64,000 nt of DNA from JAGSOU01 sp049974865 (GCA_049974865.1 JBNGCX010000013.1:6727-70726); one strand, 5' to 3'; numbered from the stretch's first letter, positions 1 through 9,257 are shown. Translations and numbers: made by a program. Notes: a model not told the origin generated them from the letters alone.

Positions 1-180
1 CGGGCTGCGGGCAACGGTGTTCGCCCGCCGCCCGGGGCCCGCTGACAGGTCCCGTGGGCGCCGGCGGCCCTTTCGGTCCGAATCATGGCCCCGGCCGCGC
101 GCGGCGCGCGCCGGGGCTGGCGGCCACCGGGGTGCGGCGGGCCCCTCCCGGCCAAATTCGGGGGGAAATTTCCCTCCTGC

Positions 181-302
181 CGCCGGTTTTCTCCGGCATT
201 TCAATGCATTCTGTTTCTCTGAGGAGAAAACCTGCCTATAGTCTGCGCGACGAGACACGTAACCGGCGCACTGCCAAGCGCCATCTGCGGGGGGAGGTAC
301 CC
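181..302 (+). promoter_or_regulatory. Upstream region of ihfB with possible promoter
   Basis: The first 302 bases hold no convincing gene. A short GCCGG/CCGGC stem followed by ATTTC lies at 184-199 and may be the end of an upstream transcript. A TATAGT hexamer at 237-242 is the best -10 candidate for ihfB. The matching -35 is weak (around 213-219). A strong Shine-Dalgarno (GGGGGGAGG) lies directly before the ATG at 303. Confidence 0.35.
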
Positions 303-587
303 ATGATCCGTTCCGAGCTGATCCAGAAAATCGCCGAGGAAAACCCCCATCTCTACCAACGCGATGTCGAGCGGATCGTGAACACCATCTTCGAAGAGAT
401 CATCTCGGCCATGGCCCGCGGCGACCGGGTGGAGCTGCGCGGCTTCGGCGCCTTCTCGGTGAAGAAACGCGAAGCCCGCATCGGCCGGAACCCGCGCACC
501 GGCGAGGCAGTCGAGGTTGAAGAGAAATACGTTCCGTTCTTTAAGACGGGCAAGTTGCTGCGCGAACGCCTGAACGACGACAAGTAA
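303..587 (+). CDS. ihfB: Integration host factor subunit beta
   Basis: 94 residues, the usual IHF-beta length. It is the DNA-bending subunit that pairs with IHF-alpha in nucleoid architecture, recombination and transcription. The sequence shows the HU/IHF fold: an N-terminal helical pair (MIRSELIQKIAEENPHLYQR) and the beta-arm segment with GRNPRTGE around residues 62-69, which contains the minor-groove-intercalating proline. The ATG at 303 is chosen because a very strong ribosome site precedes it and the protein then begins exactly like family members; the frame is open further upstream but without family similarity. lapA follows after 10 bases, an arrangement common in Rhodobacteraceae. Confidence 0.97.
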   Translation: MIRSELIQKIAEENPHLYQRDVERIVNTIFEEIISAMARGDRVELRGFGAFSVKKREARIGRNPRTGEAVEVEEKYVPFFKTGKLLRERLNDDK

Positions 588-597
588 CGGACATCCG

Positions 598-963
598 ATG
601 CGATACCTGCGCTACCTTTTCCTCGCGGTGCTGGCGATCTGCCTGATCACCGTGGCCCTGGCCAACCGCCAGGTCGTGACCCTGCGCCTGCTACCCGACG
701 AGATGGCGGCCTTTTCCGGCATCTCCTGGGCGCTGGACCTGCCGCTCTTCCTGGTGGTGTTCCTGGGCATCGTGCTGGGGCTGCTGATCGGTTTCGTCTG
801 GGAATGGCTGCGCGAGGCGCGGCTGCGCGCCGAGGCCGGCCGTGCCAAGCGCGAGGCCGCCACGCTGGAGCGCGAGGTCAAGCGCCTGAAGCACAGCCAG
901 GCCGAGAGCGAGGGCAAGGACGAGGTCCTGGCCCTGCTCGAGGACGGCGGCAAGGCCGGGTGA
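598..963 (+). CDS. lapA: LapA-domain (DUF1049) inner membrane protein
   Basis: 121 residues. Two hydrophobic segments (about residues 4-22 and 42-66) flank a short periplasmic loop, followed by a Lys/Arg/Glu-rich coiled coil (about 70-105). This is the layout of the lipopolysaccharide assembly protein A domain. In E. coli LapA works with LapB in controlling LpxC turnover; that role is known for enterobacteria and only inferred here. The stop codon overlaps the GTG start of trpF, so the two are probably translationally coupled. Confidence 0.85.
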   Translation: MRYLRYLFLAVLAICLITVALANRQVVTLRLLPDEMAAFSGISWALDLPLFLVVFLGIVLGLLIGFVWEWLREARLRAEAGRAKREAATLEREVKRLKHSQAESEGKDEVLALLEDGGKAG

Positions 964-1616
964 GCAAGGGCGTGCCCAAGGATATCCGGGTCAAGATCTG
1001 CGGGCTGCGCGACGCGGCCGCCATCGCCGCGGCGGTAGGGGCGGGCGCGGCCTATGTCGGGTTCGTCTTCTTCCCGAAATCGCCGCGGGCCGTCACCCTC
1101 GACGAGGCCCGCCTGTTGGCCGCCGAGGTGCCGCCCGGCGTGGCCAAGGTGGCGCTGGTGGTCGATGCCGACGACGCCACCCTGGACGAGATCGTCGCCA
1201 AGGTGCCGCTGGACATGCTGCAGCTTCACGGCAAGGAAAGCCCCGAGCGGGTGGCCGAGGTCAAGGACCGCTATGGCCTGCCGGTGATGAAGGCCGTGGG
1301 CATCGCCGAGGAGGGCGACCTGCCTAGGCTGGCGGAATACGGCCGGGTGGCCGACCAGTTGCTGGTCGACGCCAAGCCACCCAAGGGGGCGGAGCTGCCC
1401 GGCGGCAACGCCATCGCCTTCGACTGGCGGCTGATCGCAAACCGGCGCTGGCCGGTGCCGTGGATGCTGGCCGGCGGGCTGACGCCCGAGAACGTGGCGC
1501 TGGCCATCCAGATGACCGGTGCGAAGCAGGTCGATGTCTCCTCCGGCGTGGAAAGCGCGCCAGGGGTGAAGGACGCCGCGTTGATCCGCGAATTTATCAG
1601 GGAGGCCACGTCATGA
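960..1616 (+). CDS. trpF: Phosphoribosylanthranilate isomerase
   Basis: 218 residues. It catalyses the Amadori rearrangement of N-(5'-phosphoribosyl)anthranilate in tryptophan synthesis. The TIM barrel starts with VKICGLRD, containing the catalytic Cys of the family; the second-strand GFVFFPKSPR and the C-terminal phosphate-binding segment (LAGGLTPENV, then VDVSSGVE) are all present. The GTG at 960 overlaps the lapA stop; the open frame runs further upstream, but only inside lapA. The 3' end overlaps the next gene by four bases. Confidence 0.97.
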   Translation: MSKGVPKDIRVKICGLRDAAAIAAAVGAGAAYVGFVFFPKSPRAVTLDEARLLAAEVPPGVAKVALVVDADDATLDEIVAKVPLDMLQLHGKESPERVAEVKDRYGLPVMKAVGIAEEGDLPRLAEYGRVADQLLVDAKPPKGAELPGGNAIAFDWRLIANRRWPVPWMLAGGLTPENVALAIQMTGAKQVDVSSGVESAPGVKDAALIREFIREATS

Positions 1617-2062
1617 GTGTGATTTTCCGCGAGGCCCGGCGCGAGGACGTGCCGGCGATCGTGGCCATGCTGGCCGACGACGCGCTGGGTGCGGCGCGCG
1701 AGGGCACGGATCTTGCGCCCTATCTGGCGGCCTTCGATGCCATGAAGGAAGAGGGCGGCAATCACCTGATCGTGGGCGAGCAGGACGGGCGCGTGGTGGC
1801 GACCTATCAGCTGACGTTCATCTCGGGGCTGTCGCTGCGCGCCGCGCGTCGGGCACAGATCGAAAGCGTCCGGGTGGCCTCGGACGCGCGCGGGGCTGGG
1901 CTGGGCGCGGAGATGATGCGCGATGCCGAGGTCCGCGCGCGCGCGGCTGGGTGTGGCCTGCTGCAGCTCACCACCAACAAGAGCCGCGACCGCGCGCATG
2001 CGTTTTATGAGCGCATCGGCTTTACCGCGTCCCATATAGGATTTAAACGCAGTCTCGACTGA
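1613..2062 (+). CDS. GNAT family N-acetyltransferase
   Basis: 149 residues with a GNAT fold. The acetyl-CoA-binding motif A is visible as IESVRVASDARGAGLGAEMM (about residues 82-101), followed by the C-terminal LTTNKSRDRAHAFYERIGF that is typical of small-molecule acetyltransferases of this family. The substrate cannot be read from the sequence. The ATG overlaps the trpF stop (ATGA) and the gene ends 14 bases before trpB, so it is part of the trp transcript. That position does not prove a role in tryptophan synthesis. Confidence 0.9.
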   Translation: MSVIFREARREDVPAIVAMLADDALGAAREGTDLAPYLAAFDAMKEEGGNHLIVGEQDGRVVATYQLTFISGLSLRAARRAQIESVRVASDARGAGLGAEMMRDAEVRARAAGCGLLQLTTNKSRDRAHAFYERIGFTASHIGFKRSLD

Positions 2063-2076
2063 ACGGGAGACGGGCC

Positions 2077-3309
<1,233 letters not shown>

Positions 3310-3473
3310 ACCTGCCGCCAATTGGCCATAAACCCCAGTTTATGCCGTTCTGCGGGGGGTTTAAGGCCGGCATTTTAAGCCCCAGTTGATAGAGGCGCCG
3401 GCGCTGGCGTGCTTTTCGTTCTCTCGTCAGGCCACACGTGGTGTGTGGCCGCGTACCGGAAAGGAACGAGAAG

Positions 3474-4046
3474 ATGCAGATCAAGAAATTCATTGCCGTC
3501 TCGGCCGCAGCCGTCCTGATGTCGGGCACCGCCATGGCGCAGCAGCAGAATGACCCCGTGGTCGACGGAATCGTGCAGGAACTGGCCGCCGAGGGCTATT
3601 CCAAGATCCAGATACGCCGCACCTTTACCGGCCGCTACCGCGTCGAGGCGCAGAACCAGAACCGCGAGACCGAGCGCGTCTACGACGCCGACGGCAACCT
3701 GGTGCGGGAAGAAGGCGAGGCCGTCCGCGAGCGGTCCCGGGTGCGCACCGAGGTCAAGGCCGGCGCGGCGGCCGCAGATCGCGACTCGACGGACGATGAC
3801 TCCGATGACGATTCCTCCGACGACAACGGCGATGACGACTCGTCCGACGACAACAGCGATGACAGCGACGACGATGATCGCGGCGACAGCGGCAACGACG
3901 ATCGCGGGGGCCGGGACGACAGCGGCGACGATGATCATGGCGGCCGCGACGACGACTCGGGCCACGACGGTGGTCGCGATGACTCGTCCGACGACAGCGG
4001 GGATGATGACTCCGGTGATGACAGCGGCGATGATGACGATGACTAA
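3474..4046 (+). CDS. Secreted PepSY-like protein with acidic Asp/Ser tail
   Basis: 190 residues. A signal peptide (MQIKKFIAVSAAAVLMSGTA, cleavage near AMA-QQQ) is followed by a domain of about 60 residues with VVDGIVQELAAEGYSKIQI and an RYRVEAQ..RVYDADGNLVRE hairpin, which resembles PepSY-type domains. From about residue 102 to the end it is almost only Asp, Ser, Gly, Asn and some Arg/His. The tail would be intrinsically disordered and highly negative, a plausible divalent-cation binder. The next gene has the same design. Function is unknown; export is inferred from the leader. Confidence 0.75.
   Translation: MQIKKFIAVSAAAVLMSGTAMAQQQNDPVVDGIVQELAAEGYSKIQIRRTFTGRYRVEAQNQNRETERVYDADGNLVREEGEAVRERSRVRTEVKAGAAAADRDSTDDDSDDDSSDDNGDDDSSDDNSDDSDDDDRGDSGNDDRGGRDDSGDDDHGGRDDDSGHDGGRDDSSDDSGDDDSGDDSGDDDDD
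3777..4043 (+). repeat. GAC/GAT-rich low-complexity repeat tract (first acidic tail)
   Basis: Irregular repetition of hexamer-like units such as GATGAC, GACGAC and TCCGAC encodes Asp/Ser runs. The repeats are imperfect, which suggests slippage followed by drift. A similar tract occurs in the next gene. Confidence 0.85.
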
Positions 4047-4133
4047 GGGCGGACTCGTGTATTGAGTGCCAGTCCGGCACGGCGCCCCGGCCCAGTCGGC
4101 TGCCGGGGCGCCGGCGCAGTTGGGAAAGGTGAC

Positions 4134-4664
4134 ATGATGAAACGCAGGAAGTTCCTCAGGCAGTTTCTGGCGGCCACGGCGGCGGTCTCGATTCTGGCGG
4201 CCGGCCCGGTCGCCGCGGCCAGCCTCGAAGATAGGGTCGTGGAGCAGCTCCGCGAGCAGGGTTTCGAGTCGATCCGCATCTCGCGAACCTGGCTGGGACG
4301 CCTGCGCATCAAGGCCCGCGGCCGCGGCTATGAGCGTGAAATCATCATCAACCCGCGCACCGGTGAAATCCTGCGCGATTTCTGGGAGGACGAGGACCAG
4401 GAGGCCGGGCTGTTTTCGCCCGATGGGCGCGACCGTGACAGCCGCGACGACACGGGCGGCAGCGACGACAGCGACAATGACGACAACGACGGCGATGACG
4501 GTCGGGATGGCGACGACAGCGATACCGACGATGGCGGTCGCGACAACGATGGCGGCAGCGACAACGATGGCGGCAGGGACGACAACGACGGCAGCGGCAA
4601 TGACGGCGGCGGAGGTGACAGCGGTGGCGGCGATGATGGCGACGACGGCGACGATGATGACTGA
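4134..4664 (+). CDS. Exported PepSY-like protein with acidic Asp/Gly tail, paralogue
   Basis: 176 residues. The N-terminus (MMKRRKFLRQFLAATAA) has two arginines followed by K-F-L, resembling a twin-arginine signal, and ends near PVAAA. The middle domain (SLEDRVVEQLREQGFESIRI, then GRLRIKARG and NPRTGEILRD) aligns in layout with the preceding protein, so the two are paralogues. From about residue 98 it is Asp/Gly/Asn/Ser-rich. ATG at 4137 is an equally possible start. Function is unknown. The different leaders suggest two export routes, but the Tat assignment is only a motif reading. Confidence 0.75.
   Translation: MMKRRKFLRQFLAATAAVSILAAGPVAAASLEDRVVEQLREQGFESIRISRTWLGRLRIKARGRGYEREIIINPRTGEILRDFWEDEDQEAGLFSPDGRDRDSRDDTGGSDDSDNDDNDGDDGRDGDDSDTDDGGRDNDGGSDNDGGRDDNDGSGNDGGGGDSGGGDDGDDGDDDD
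4425..4661 (+). repeat. GAC/GGC-rich low-complexity repeat tract (second acidic tail)
   Basis: Units such as GATGGCGGC and GACAACGAT recur with small changes through the 3' part of the gene, coding for Asp/Gly/Asn runs. The composition differs from the first tract (more Gly, less Ser), so the tails probably evolved separately after duplication. Confidence 0.8.
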
Positions 4665-4726
4665 GCCGCTGGCCGTGGCCCCGGGCTTCCGGGCCGGAAC
4701 GCTTTAGGCGCCGCGGGTTGAGCAAG

Positions 4727-5227
4727 ATGAATGACAAGATCTTCATAACCGCCGTCTGGCTGGTTCAGGCGCTCTGCGCCGTGTTCTTCGTATCGGACAT
4801 CTTCCTGACGGTCGCCGGGGCCCGCAGCACCCCGCTGAGTTGGCAAACCCGAGAATTGCTGGAGATCGGTGCCGCCCTGGGGCTGATCCTGGGGCTGTTG
4901 CTGGGCGCGGTGGCGCTGCGGCGCACCATGCAGCGCAACGACCGCGCGCAAGAGCAACTCCGCGTGGCGCGCGGCGCGTTCCTCGACCTCGTCGAGGAAC
5001 GGTTTGCGGCCTGGGCGCTGACGCCGGCGGAACGCGACGTGGCGATGTTCTCGATCAAGGGGCTCAGCACGGCCGAGATCGCGGCGCTTCGCAACACCTC
5101 CGAGGGCACGGTGAAGGCGCAGACCAACGCGATCTACCGCAAGGCCGGGGTCAGCGGGCGCTCGCAGCTCATGAGCCTGTTCATCGACGACCTGATGGAC
5201 GAGGCGCTGCTGCCCGACAAGGGCTAG
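4727..5227 (+). CDS. Membrane-anchored LuxR-type transcriptional regulator
   Basis: 166 residues from the ATG at 4727; a TTG at 4718 is an alternative start. Two hydrophobic segments (about residues 6-30 and 44-64) are followed by a linker and a LuxR/FixJ helix-turn-helix (about 98-155: LTPAERDVAMFSIKGLSTAE, then NTSEGTVKAQTNAIYRKAGV). There is no receiver domain, so this is a one-component membrane regulator. It lies directly downstream of the two acidic-tail proteins in the same direction. I infer that it senses a state of the membrane or periplasm linked to those proteins; no signal can be named. Confidence 0.85.
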   Translation: MNDKIFITAVWLVQALCAVFFVSDIFLTVAGARSTPLSWQTRELLEIGAALGLILGLLLGAVALRRTMQRNDRAQEQLRVARGAFLDLVEERFAAWALTPAERDVAMFSIKGLSTAEIAALRNTSEGTVKAQTNAIYRKAGVSGRSQLMSLFIDDLMDEALLPDKG

Positions 5228-5610
5228 CCGGCCTCGCCGGCATCATAGGCCTTCAGCACCTCCAGCGGCACGAACTCCAACGCCGCCTCATGGGTGGCCT
5301 CCAGCCGGACCCGCGGTGCGCAACCCTCCTCGTGGGCCTGCACGAAGCGCCCGGCGCAGAGGCACCACTGGTCGCCGGGCTTCAGCCCGGCAAAGCCGAA
5401 TTCGGGGCGCGGTGTGCTGAGGTCGTTGCCGACATATTTCGAATAGGCCAGGAACTCGGCGGTCATGACGGCGCAGACCGTGTGGCTGCCGCGGTCCTCG
5501 GGCCCGGTGTCGCAGCAGCCGTTTCGGAAGAACCCGGTCAGCGGCGCGCGCGAGCAGGGGGCGAGGGTGCCGCCGAGGACGTTGCGCGAGGGCAGCATGT
5601 CTGCGGGCAT
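5224..5610 (-). CDS. DUF2237 family protein
   Basis: 128 residues. It matches the DUF2237 pattern: NVLGGTLAPCSRAPLTGFFR at the start, NGCCDTGPEDRGSHTVCAVM, and GLKPGDQWCLCAGRFVQA with several conserved cysteines. The family is widespread and uncharacterised. The 3' end overlaps the stop of the convergent LuxR-type gene by four bases. The ATG at 5610 has alternatives a few codons inside (MLPSRN). Confidence 0.9.
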   Translation of the reverse strand: MPADMLPSRNVLGGTLAPCSRAPLTGFFRNGCCDTGPEDRGSHTVCAVMTAEFLAYSKYVGNDLSTPRPEFGFAGLKPGDQWCLCAGRFVQAHEEGCAPRVRLEATHEAALEFVPLEVLKAYDAGEAG

Positions 5611-5643
5611 GATGATCTCCTTGCCGTTCCCGGCGATTCTAGA

Positions 5644-6672
5644 TCAGGGTGCGGCCCAGTCCACCCACCGGCCGTGAAAATCGATGCGCCCCAGCGGGAC
5701 ATGCCGGTCGCCGGGCCAGAGCCGCAGGTCGAGCGCGGCGCCCGGTTCCTGCCCGTCGGCCTCCATCCGCAGCCAGGCCAGCGGCGCGCTCTCGGTTGCC
5801 TGGGCCCCCGCCGCCTCGATCATCTCCCGGCCGCGCGCCCGGGTTTCCGCCGGAAAATACTGCCAGGCGATGGTGTGATAGACCACGTGCAGCAGCCCGT
5901 CGCGCGGGGCGTCCAGCCGTCCCTCCAGCCAGTCGATGGCATCGGCCCGGTCCACCGGGACGGGCGGCAGGGTGAGGGCGGCGCGGGTCCGCGTCAGCCG
6001 GTCGGACTGGTCGGGCCAGAGATAGGCCAGGAGCCGTAACTGCCCCTCGGCCGTGCCCGCATCGATCGGGTTCAGGTCGACACCCCGCCGCGCGGCGACC
6101 TCGGGCGGGCAGGGCGGCGGCAGGGCCCCGCGCCACTCCGGGGTGAGGGTTAGCACCGCGTCCTTGGGGCCGTAGGATTGGCCCCCGATCTGCAGCGCGT
6201 ATCCGTCCCAGTTCAGGTTCAGCCCGGCGCTGGCTCCCAGCTCTGACAGAACCATGGGCAGCCCGGTTTCCGCGCGCAGCCAGTGGCCCGCGGCGATCAG
6301 CCCGGCGCTGCGGCGCAGCTCGTTCGTCTGGGGCGGGCTGTCCAGCCAGCGGTGCATATGCGCGGCACGGTCCCGCAGCGCGGCCGAAACGGCCTGCCAC
6401 AGCGCCGCGTCATCGGCCTCGTGCGGCGGATAGGCGGCGGCCAGAGCAGGGGACTGTCCCTCCAGCACCAGCGCATGCAACCCGGCGGCCAGCCGCAGCG
6501 GAACGGAAACGGCCGAGGGGCTGCAATCGCCGGGCCAGTTCAGCACGCGGTCCGCGACCGGAGTGCCGGCCTCCAGCCGGTCGTGCAGAAGCCTCATCAG
6601 CCGCGCCATGAAGGGCGAACCAAGCGCCGCACAGGCCTCTGCCTGCCACAGCAGGGCCTCGTGCGAGGTCAC
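5644..6672 (-). CDS. DUF2332 family protein
   Basis: 342 residues. It has the DUF2332 layout: an N-terminal helical part (LGSPFMARLMRLLHDRLEAG), a central TNELRRSAGLIAAGHWLRAE and a GASAGLNLNWDGY motif, which resembles a glycine-rich nucleotide-binding turn. The family has no established function. The start overlaps the end of pth by four bases, so it is the second gene of a pth transcript. Confidence 0.9.
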   Translation of the reverse strand: MTSHEALLWQAEACAALGSPFMARLMRLLHDRLEAGTPVADRVLNWPGDCSPSAVSVPLRLAAGLHALVLEGQSPALAAAYPPHEADDAALWQAVSAALRDRAAHMHRWLDSPPQTNELRRSAGLIAAGHWLRAETGLPMVLSELGASAGLNLNWDGYALQIGGQSYGPKDAVLTLTPEWRGALPPPCPPEVAARRGVDLNPIDAGTAEGQLRLLAYLWPDQSDRLTRTRAALTLPPVPVDRADAIDWLEGRLDAPRDGLLHVVYHTIAWQYFPAETRARGREMIEAAGAQATESAPLAWLRMEADGQEPGAALDLRLWPGDRHVPLGRIDFHGRWVDWAAP

Positions 6673-7367
6673 TTGAACTTGTCCACCAGCTTTTGCAGCG
6701 GGCTGCGGTCATCGGGGGCGGGGGCTGGCTCCGGTTTCGCCTTCGGCGCCTTCTCGGCCTTCTCCGCTGCCTTGCCCGCGCTGGTCGAGGAGCGCGGCGG
6801 CGCCACGCGCAGCGCGACCGCGTTCATGAAACGCCCGGTGTCGCCTTCGGCCAGCGCCGGCGCGCCGTCCGAGAGGCCGCGCAGCAGGTCGTCCAGCCAG
6901 TCCTGGTCGGCCTTGGCAAAATCGTTCAGCACGTAGGTCGCCACCTTGTCCTTGTGGCCCGGATGGCCGATGCCCAGCCGGACCCGCCCATAATCCGCCC
7001 CGATATGGGCGTGGACGGAGCGCAGCCCGTTATGGCCCGCATGCCCGCCGCCCTGCTTGAACCGCGCCTTGCCGGGCGCCAGGTCCAGCTCGTCGTGGAA
7101 GACCACCACGTCGCCGGGCTCCAGCTTGAAGAAGCGCAACGCCTCGCCCACCGACTGGCCCGAGCGGTTCATGAAGGTGCCGGGCTTGAGCAGGACGACC
7201 TTTTCGCGGCCCAGTCGGCCCTCGCAGATCTCGCCCTGGAATTTCGCCCGCCAAGGGGAAAACCCGTGATCCTCGGCGATCCGGTCGACGGCCATGAAGC
7301 CGATATTATGCCGGTTGCCCGCATATTTCGCGCCGGGATTGCCCAGCCCCACGAACAGCCGCATCAC
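6669..7367 (-). CDS. pth: Peptidyl-tRNA hydrolase
   Basis: 232 residues. It releases peptidyl-tRNA that has dropped off ribosomes. LFVGLGNPGAKYAGNRHNIG carries the catalytic His (about residue 21), and VVFHDELDL the Asp. The core ends near residue 190; an Ala/Lys/Pro-rich extension closing with SPLQKLVDKFK makes the protein about 40 residues longer than the E. coli enzyme, as is usual in this group. The ATG at 7364 is an alternative start. rplY lies upstream on the same strand. Confidence 0.97.
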   Translation of the reverse strand: MMRLFVGLGNPGAKYAGNRHNIGFMAVDRIAEDHGFSPWRAKFQGEICEGRLGREKVVLLKPGTFMNRSGQSVGEALRFFKLEPGDVVVFHDELDLAPGKARFKQGGGHAGHNGLRSVHAHIGADYGRVRLGIGHPGHKDKVATYVLNDFAKADQDWLDDLLRGLSDGAPALAEGDTGRFMNAVALRVAPPRSSTSAGKAAEKAEKAPKAKPEPAPAPDDRSPLQKLVDKFK

Positions 7368-7481
7368 GCTGCCTCCTCTTTCCGCGATCTGGCCCTTTCC
7401 TAAGGGGGCGGCCCCTGCGCCGCAAACAAAAACGCGAGGGCCGGGGCCCCCGCGTTTCCAATTGCATCGTGAGGGGAGGAT

Positions 7482-8123
7482 TTACTCCTCGCCGGCCTCC
7501 ACGGCCTCTTCGGCTTCGGCTTCGCCTTCTTCCTCTTCGGCCGAGCGCAGGCCCGACGGAGCGGAGATGTTGGCGATCACGAAGTCGCGGTCGGTGATCA
7601 TCGGGCGCGTGCCCTCGGGCAGCGGCACGTCCGAGATATGGACGATGTCGCCGATGTTCATGCCGGCCAGGTCAACGGTGATCTTTTCCGGGATATCGCC
7701 GGCGGTCACCTTCAGCTCGACATCCGGGCGCACCACGGTGAGAACGCCGCCCTTCTTGATGCCGGGGGCCTCTTCTTCGTTGATGAACTCGACCGGGATG
7801 TGCAGGTTGATGCGCGAGGTGCGGCGCAGGCGCATCAGGTCCAGATGGGTCGGCAGGTCCTTGACCACGTCGCGCTGCACATTGCGGCAGATCACGCGGA
7901 CGTCGTCCTGGCCCTCGACCTTGAGGTTGAACAGCGTCGACAGGAAGCGGCCCGCTTTCAGCAGCTTGACCAGCTCGTTGTACTTGATGTTGATCGGCTG
8001 CGGATCTTCGCCGCCGCCGTAAACAATGCCCGGTACCAGGTTCTCGCGGCGAGCTTGACGAGCGGCCCCCTTGCCCGTCCCCGTCCGAACCGTGGCGTTG
8101 AGATCAGGAATCTGACCAGCCAT
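7482..8123 (-). CDS. rplY: 50S ribosomal protein L25 (CTC-type)
   Basis: 213 residues, the long two-domain form: an N-terminal 5S rRNA-binding L25 domain (GKGAARQARRENLVPGIVYG) and a C-terminal TL5/CTC beta domain (about residues 100-185), ending in a Glu/Ala-rich tail. It sits directly upstream of pth in the usual rplY-pth order, with 114 bases between. An AGGAGAAACATC ribosome site precedes the ATG. Confidence 0.97.
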   Translation of the reverse strand: MAGQIPDLNATVRTGTGKGAARQARRENLVPGIVYGGGEDPQPINIKYNELVKLLKAGRFLSTLFNLKVEGQDDVRVICRNVQRDVVKDLPTHLDLMRLRRTSRINLHIPVEFINEEEAPGIKKGGVLTVVRPDVELKVTAGDIPEKITVDLAGMNIGDIVHISDVPLPEGTRPMITDRDFVIANISAPSGLRSAEEEEGEAEAEEAVEAGEE

Positions 8124-8142
8124 GATGTTTCTCCTAGGTTAT

Positions 8143-8167
8143 GGGCATCCTCCAAGGGTGTATGCCC
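8143..8167 (-). promoter_or_regulatory. Hairpin in the rplY leader
   Basis: GGGCAT at 8143-8148 pairs with ATGCCC at 8162-8167 about 20 bases upstream of the rplY start. It would form in the 5' leader and could serve in autoregulation or only mark a transcript start; a short stem of this type is weak evidence. Confidence 0.3.
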
Positions 8168-8221
8168 GAATGAAGCCGCGCGTATAGACGAGACTCGGCT
8201 GAAGGAAAAGAGGAAAATCCG

Positions 8222-8309
8222 CCATTCGCCGTAAGGAGGCGCCTGCGGCGCCGCGCCTTCTGGCACTTCGTGCGGTCTTGGGGCTCTGCCCCAAACCCCG
8301 GGATATTTT
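8222..8309. repeat. Palindrome-rich intergenic segment, left flank of the transposon
   Basis: GGCGCC-TGC-GGCGCC at about 8239-8253 and GGGGC-TCT-GCCCC at 8280-8292 are followed by AAACCCCGGGATATTTT. From memory, sequence of this kind recurs between Rhodobacteraceae genes. It ends exactly at the transposon's left end; its natural continuation (TGAACAGAAGAA) is found beyond the right end at 12022. Confidence 0.5.
8302..8309. repeat. Target-site duplication, left copy (GATATTTT)
   Basis: GATATTTT directly precedes the left inverted repeat; the same eight bases follow the right inverted repeat at 12014-12021. Eight bases is the target duplication length known for the IS1595 family. Confidence 0.93.
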
Positions 8310-8336
8310 CGGCCTTATGTATCAAACGCACCAAGC
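8310..8336 (+). repeat. Left terminal inverted repeat (27 bp)
   Basis: Starts CGGCCTTATGTATC and ends GCACCAAGC. It is the exact reverse complement of 11987-12013. Beyond base 27 the two ends diverge (CGCTCGG against ATCGTGC). Confidence 0.95.
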
Positions 8337-8375
8337 CGCTCGGAGGGATGAGCGGTGATTAAGGCGCTGGCTATT

Positions 8376-9257
8376 CTATTCTTTGTGCTGCTCACCAAAA
8401 TCGACGCGCATTCCAGAACGATTTTCCACAGTGAGTCTCTCGATGGCATGGCGATCCAACGGATGTGGCCTCAAAGGAATATCCACGCCAGTCTTTGCTG
8501 GTTTAAGATATGCTATGAAAACCCTTTCATCTTCGATGTTTTCATCAAAGACATCTTTAAACGCGTACTTGATAACGATGTCCATAAAGCATTCATCGAG
8601 ATCAAAAACGGCCATGTCATCCGCCACCATGGAAGAAGACCCAATATTCATCTCAGGGAGATTTTTCCCCTCACCAGCCCCGATATCAATCCCCCAAGAT
8701 TCTGGAGAGAGGTCCAAAGTTCCGCGGAAGGAGTGATGCAACGGTGGATAATATCTGACCATTGCTGTCCATCTGAACCATTGCGCTGGAGACTGACCGT
8801 AATTCTTTACAGCAATCTTGATGATCGGCCTGATGCTTTTGTCAGTCATGACAGGATCGCCTGGCTCAAGGCGAACATAACCACCAATAATTCTTACATA
8901 TGCCCGAACCTGTGCCTCTCCGATTTCTCTGGTGTCATCAGCCATCTTTTGGGTGGCAAGCAGGGTCTTCCAAACGAACCACACAGCAGTGGCACTGAGA
9001 GCTACAGCTACAATGCTGAGAAACGCCATGATCCACTGAGCAAGGGTGTCCTCAGTCGAAACGAGACCGCTCCATCGCAAATAGCTCTTGCCGTATTTCT
9101 GTTCTGCGGCTTCTCCGCCGCTCTGGCTTTCTTCTGCCTGTGCTTGCTCGCTGCCAGATGGTTCGAGATGCGCTATGGAAACAAGAAATATCGTAGCCGC
9201 AAGCAGGCCGATGATTAATCCAAGTGCAAAGTATCCGTCTCTAGCGCGCTTAAGCAT
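8376..9257 (-). CDS. Hypothetical membrane protein of the transposon
   Basis: 293 residues. Two transmembrane helices (about residues 9-29 and 76-97) flank an Ala/Glu/Gln-rich loop; the remainder is a soluble domain beginning DDTREIGEAQVRAYVRI, with beta-rich segments such as IKIAVKNYGQSPAQWFRW. The REIGEAQVRAYV type of C-terminal domain occurs in many uncharacterised proteobacterial membrane proteins. The start overlaps the end of the DUF6471 gene by 43 bases, in another frame, so the two are probably cotranscribed. It ends 39 bases inside the left inverted repeat. No function can be assigned. Confidence 0.75.
   Translation of the reverse strand: MLKRARDGYFALGLIIGLLAATIFLVSIAHLEPSGSEQAQAEESQSGGEAAEQKYGKSYLRWSGLVSTEDTLAQWIMAFLSIVAVALSATAVWFVWKTLLATQKMADDTREIGEAQVRAYVRIIGGYVRLEPGDPVMTDKSIRPIIKIAVKNYGQSPAQWFRWTAMVRYYPPLHHSFRGTLDLSPESWGIDIGAGEGKNLPEMNIGSSSMVADDMAVFDLDECFMDIVIKYAFKDVFDENIEDERVFIAYLKPAKTGVDIPLRPHPLDRHAIERLTVENRSGMRVDFGEQHKE

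Noticed and set aside
3680..4080. Minus-strand Ser/Arg/His-rich frames opposite the acidic tails
   Set aside because: They are the complement of GAC/GAT repeats and have no other content.
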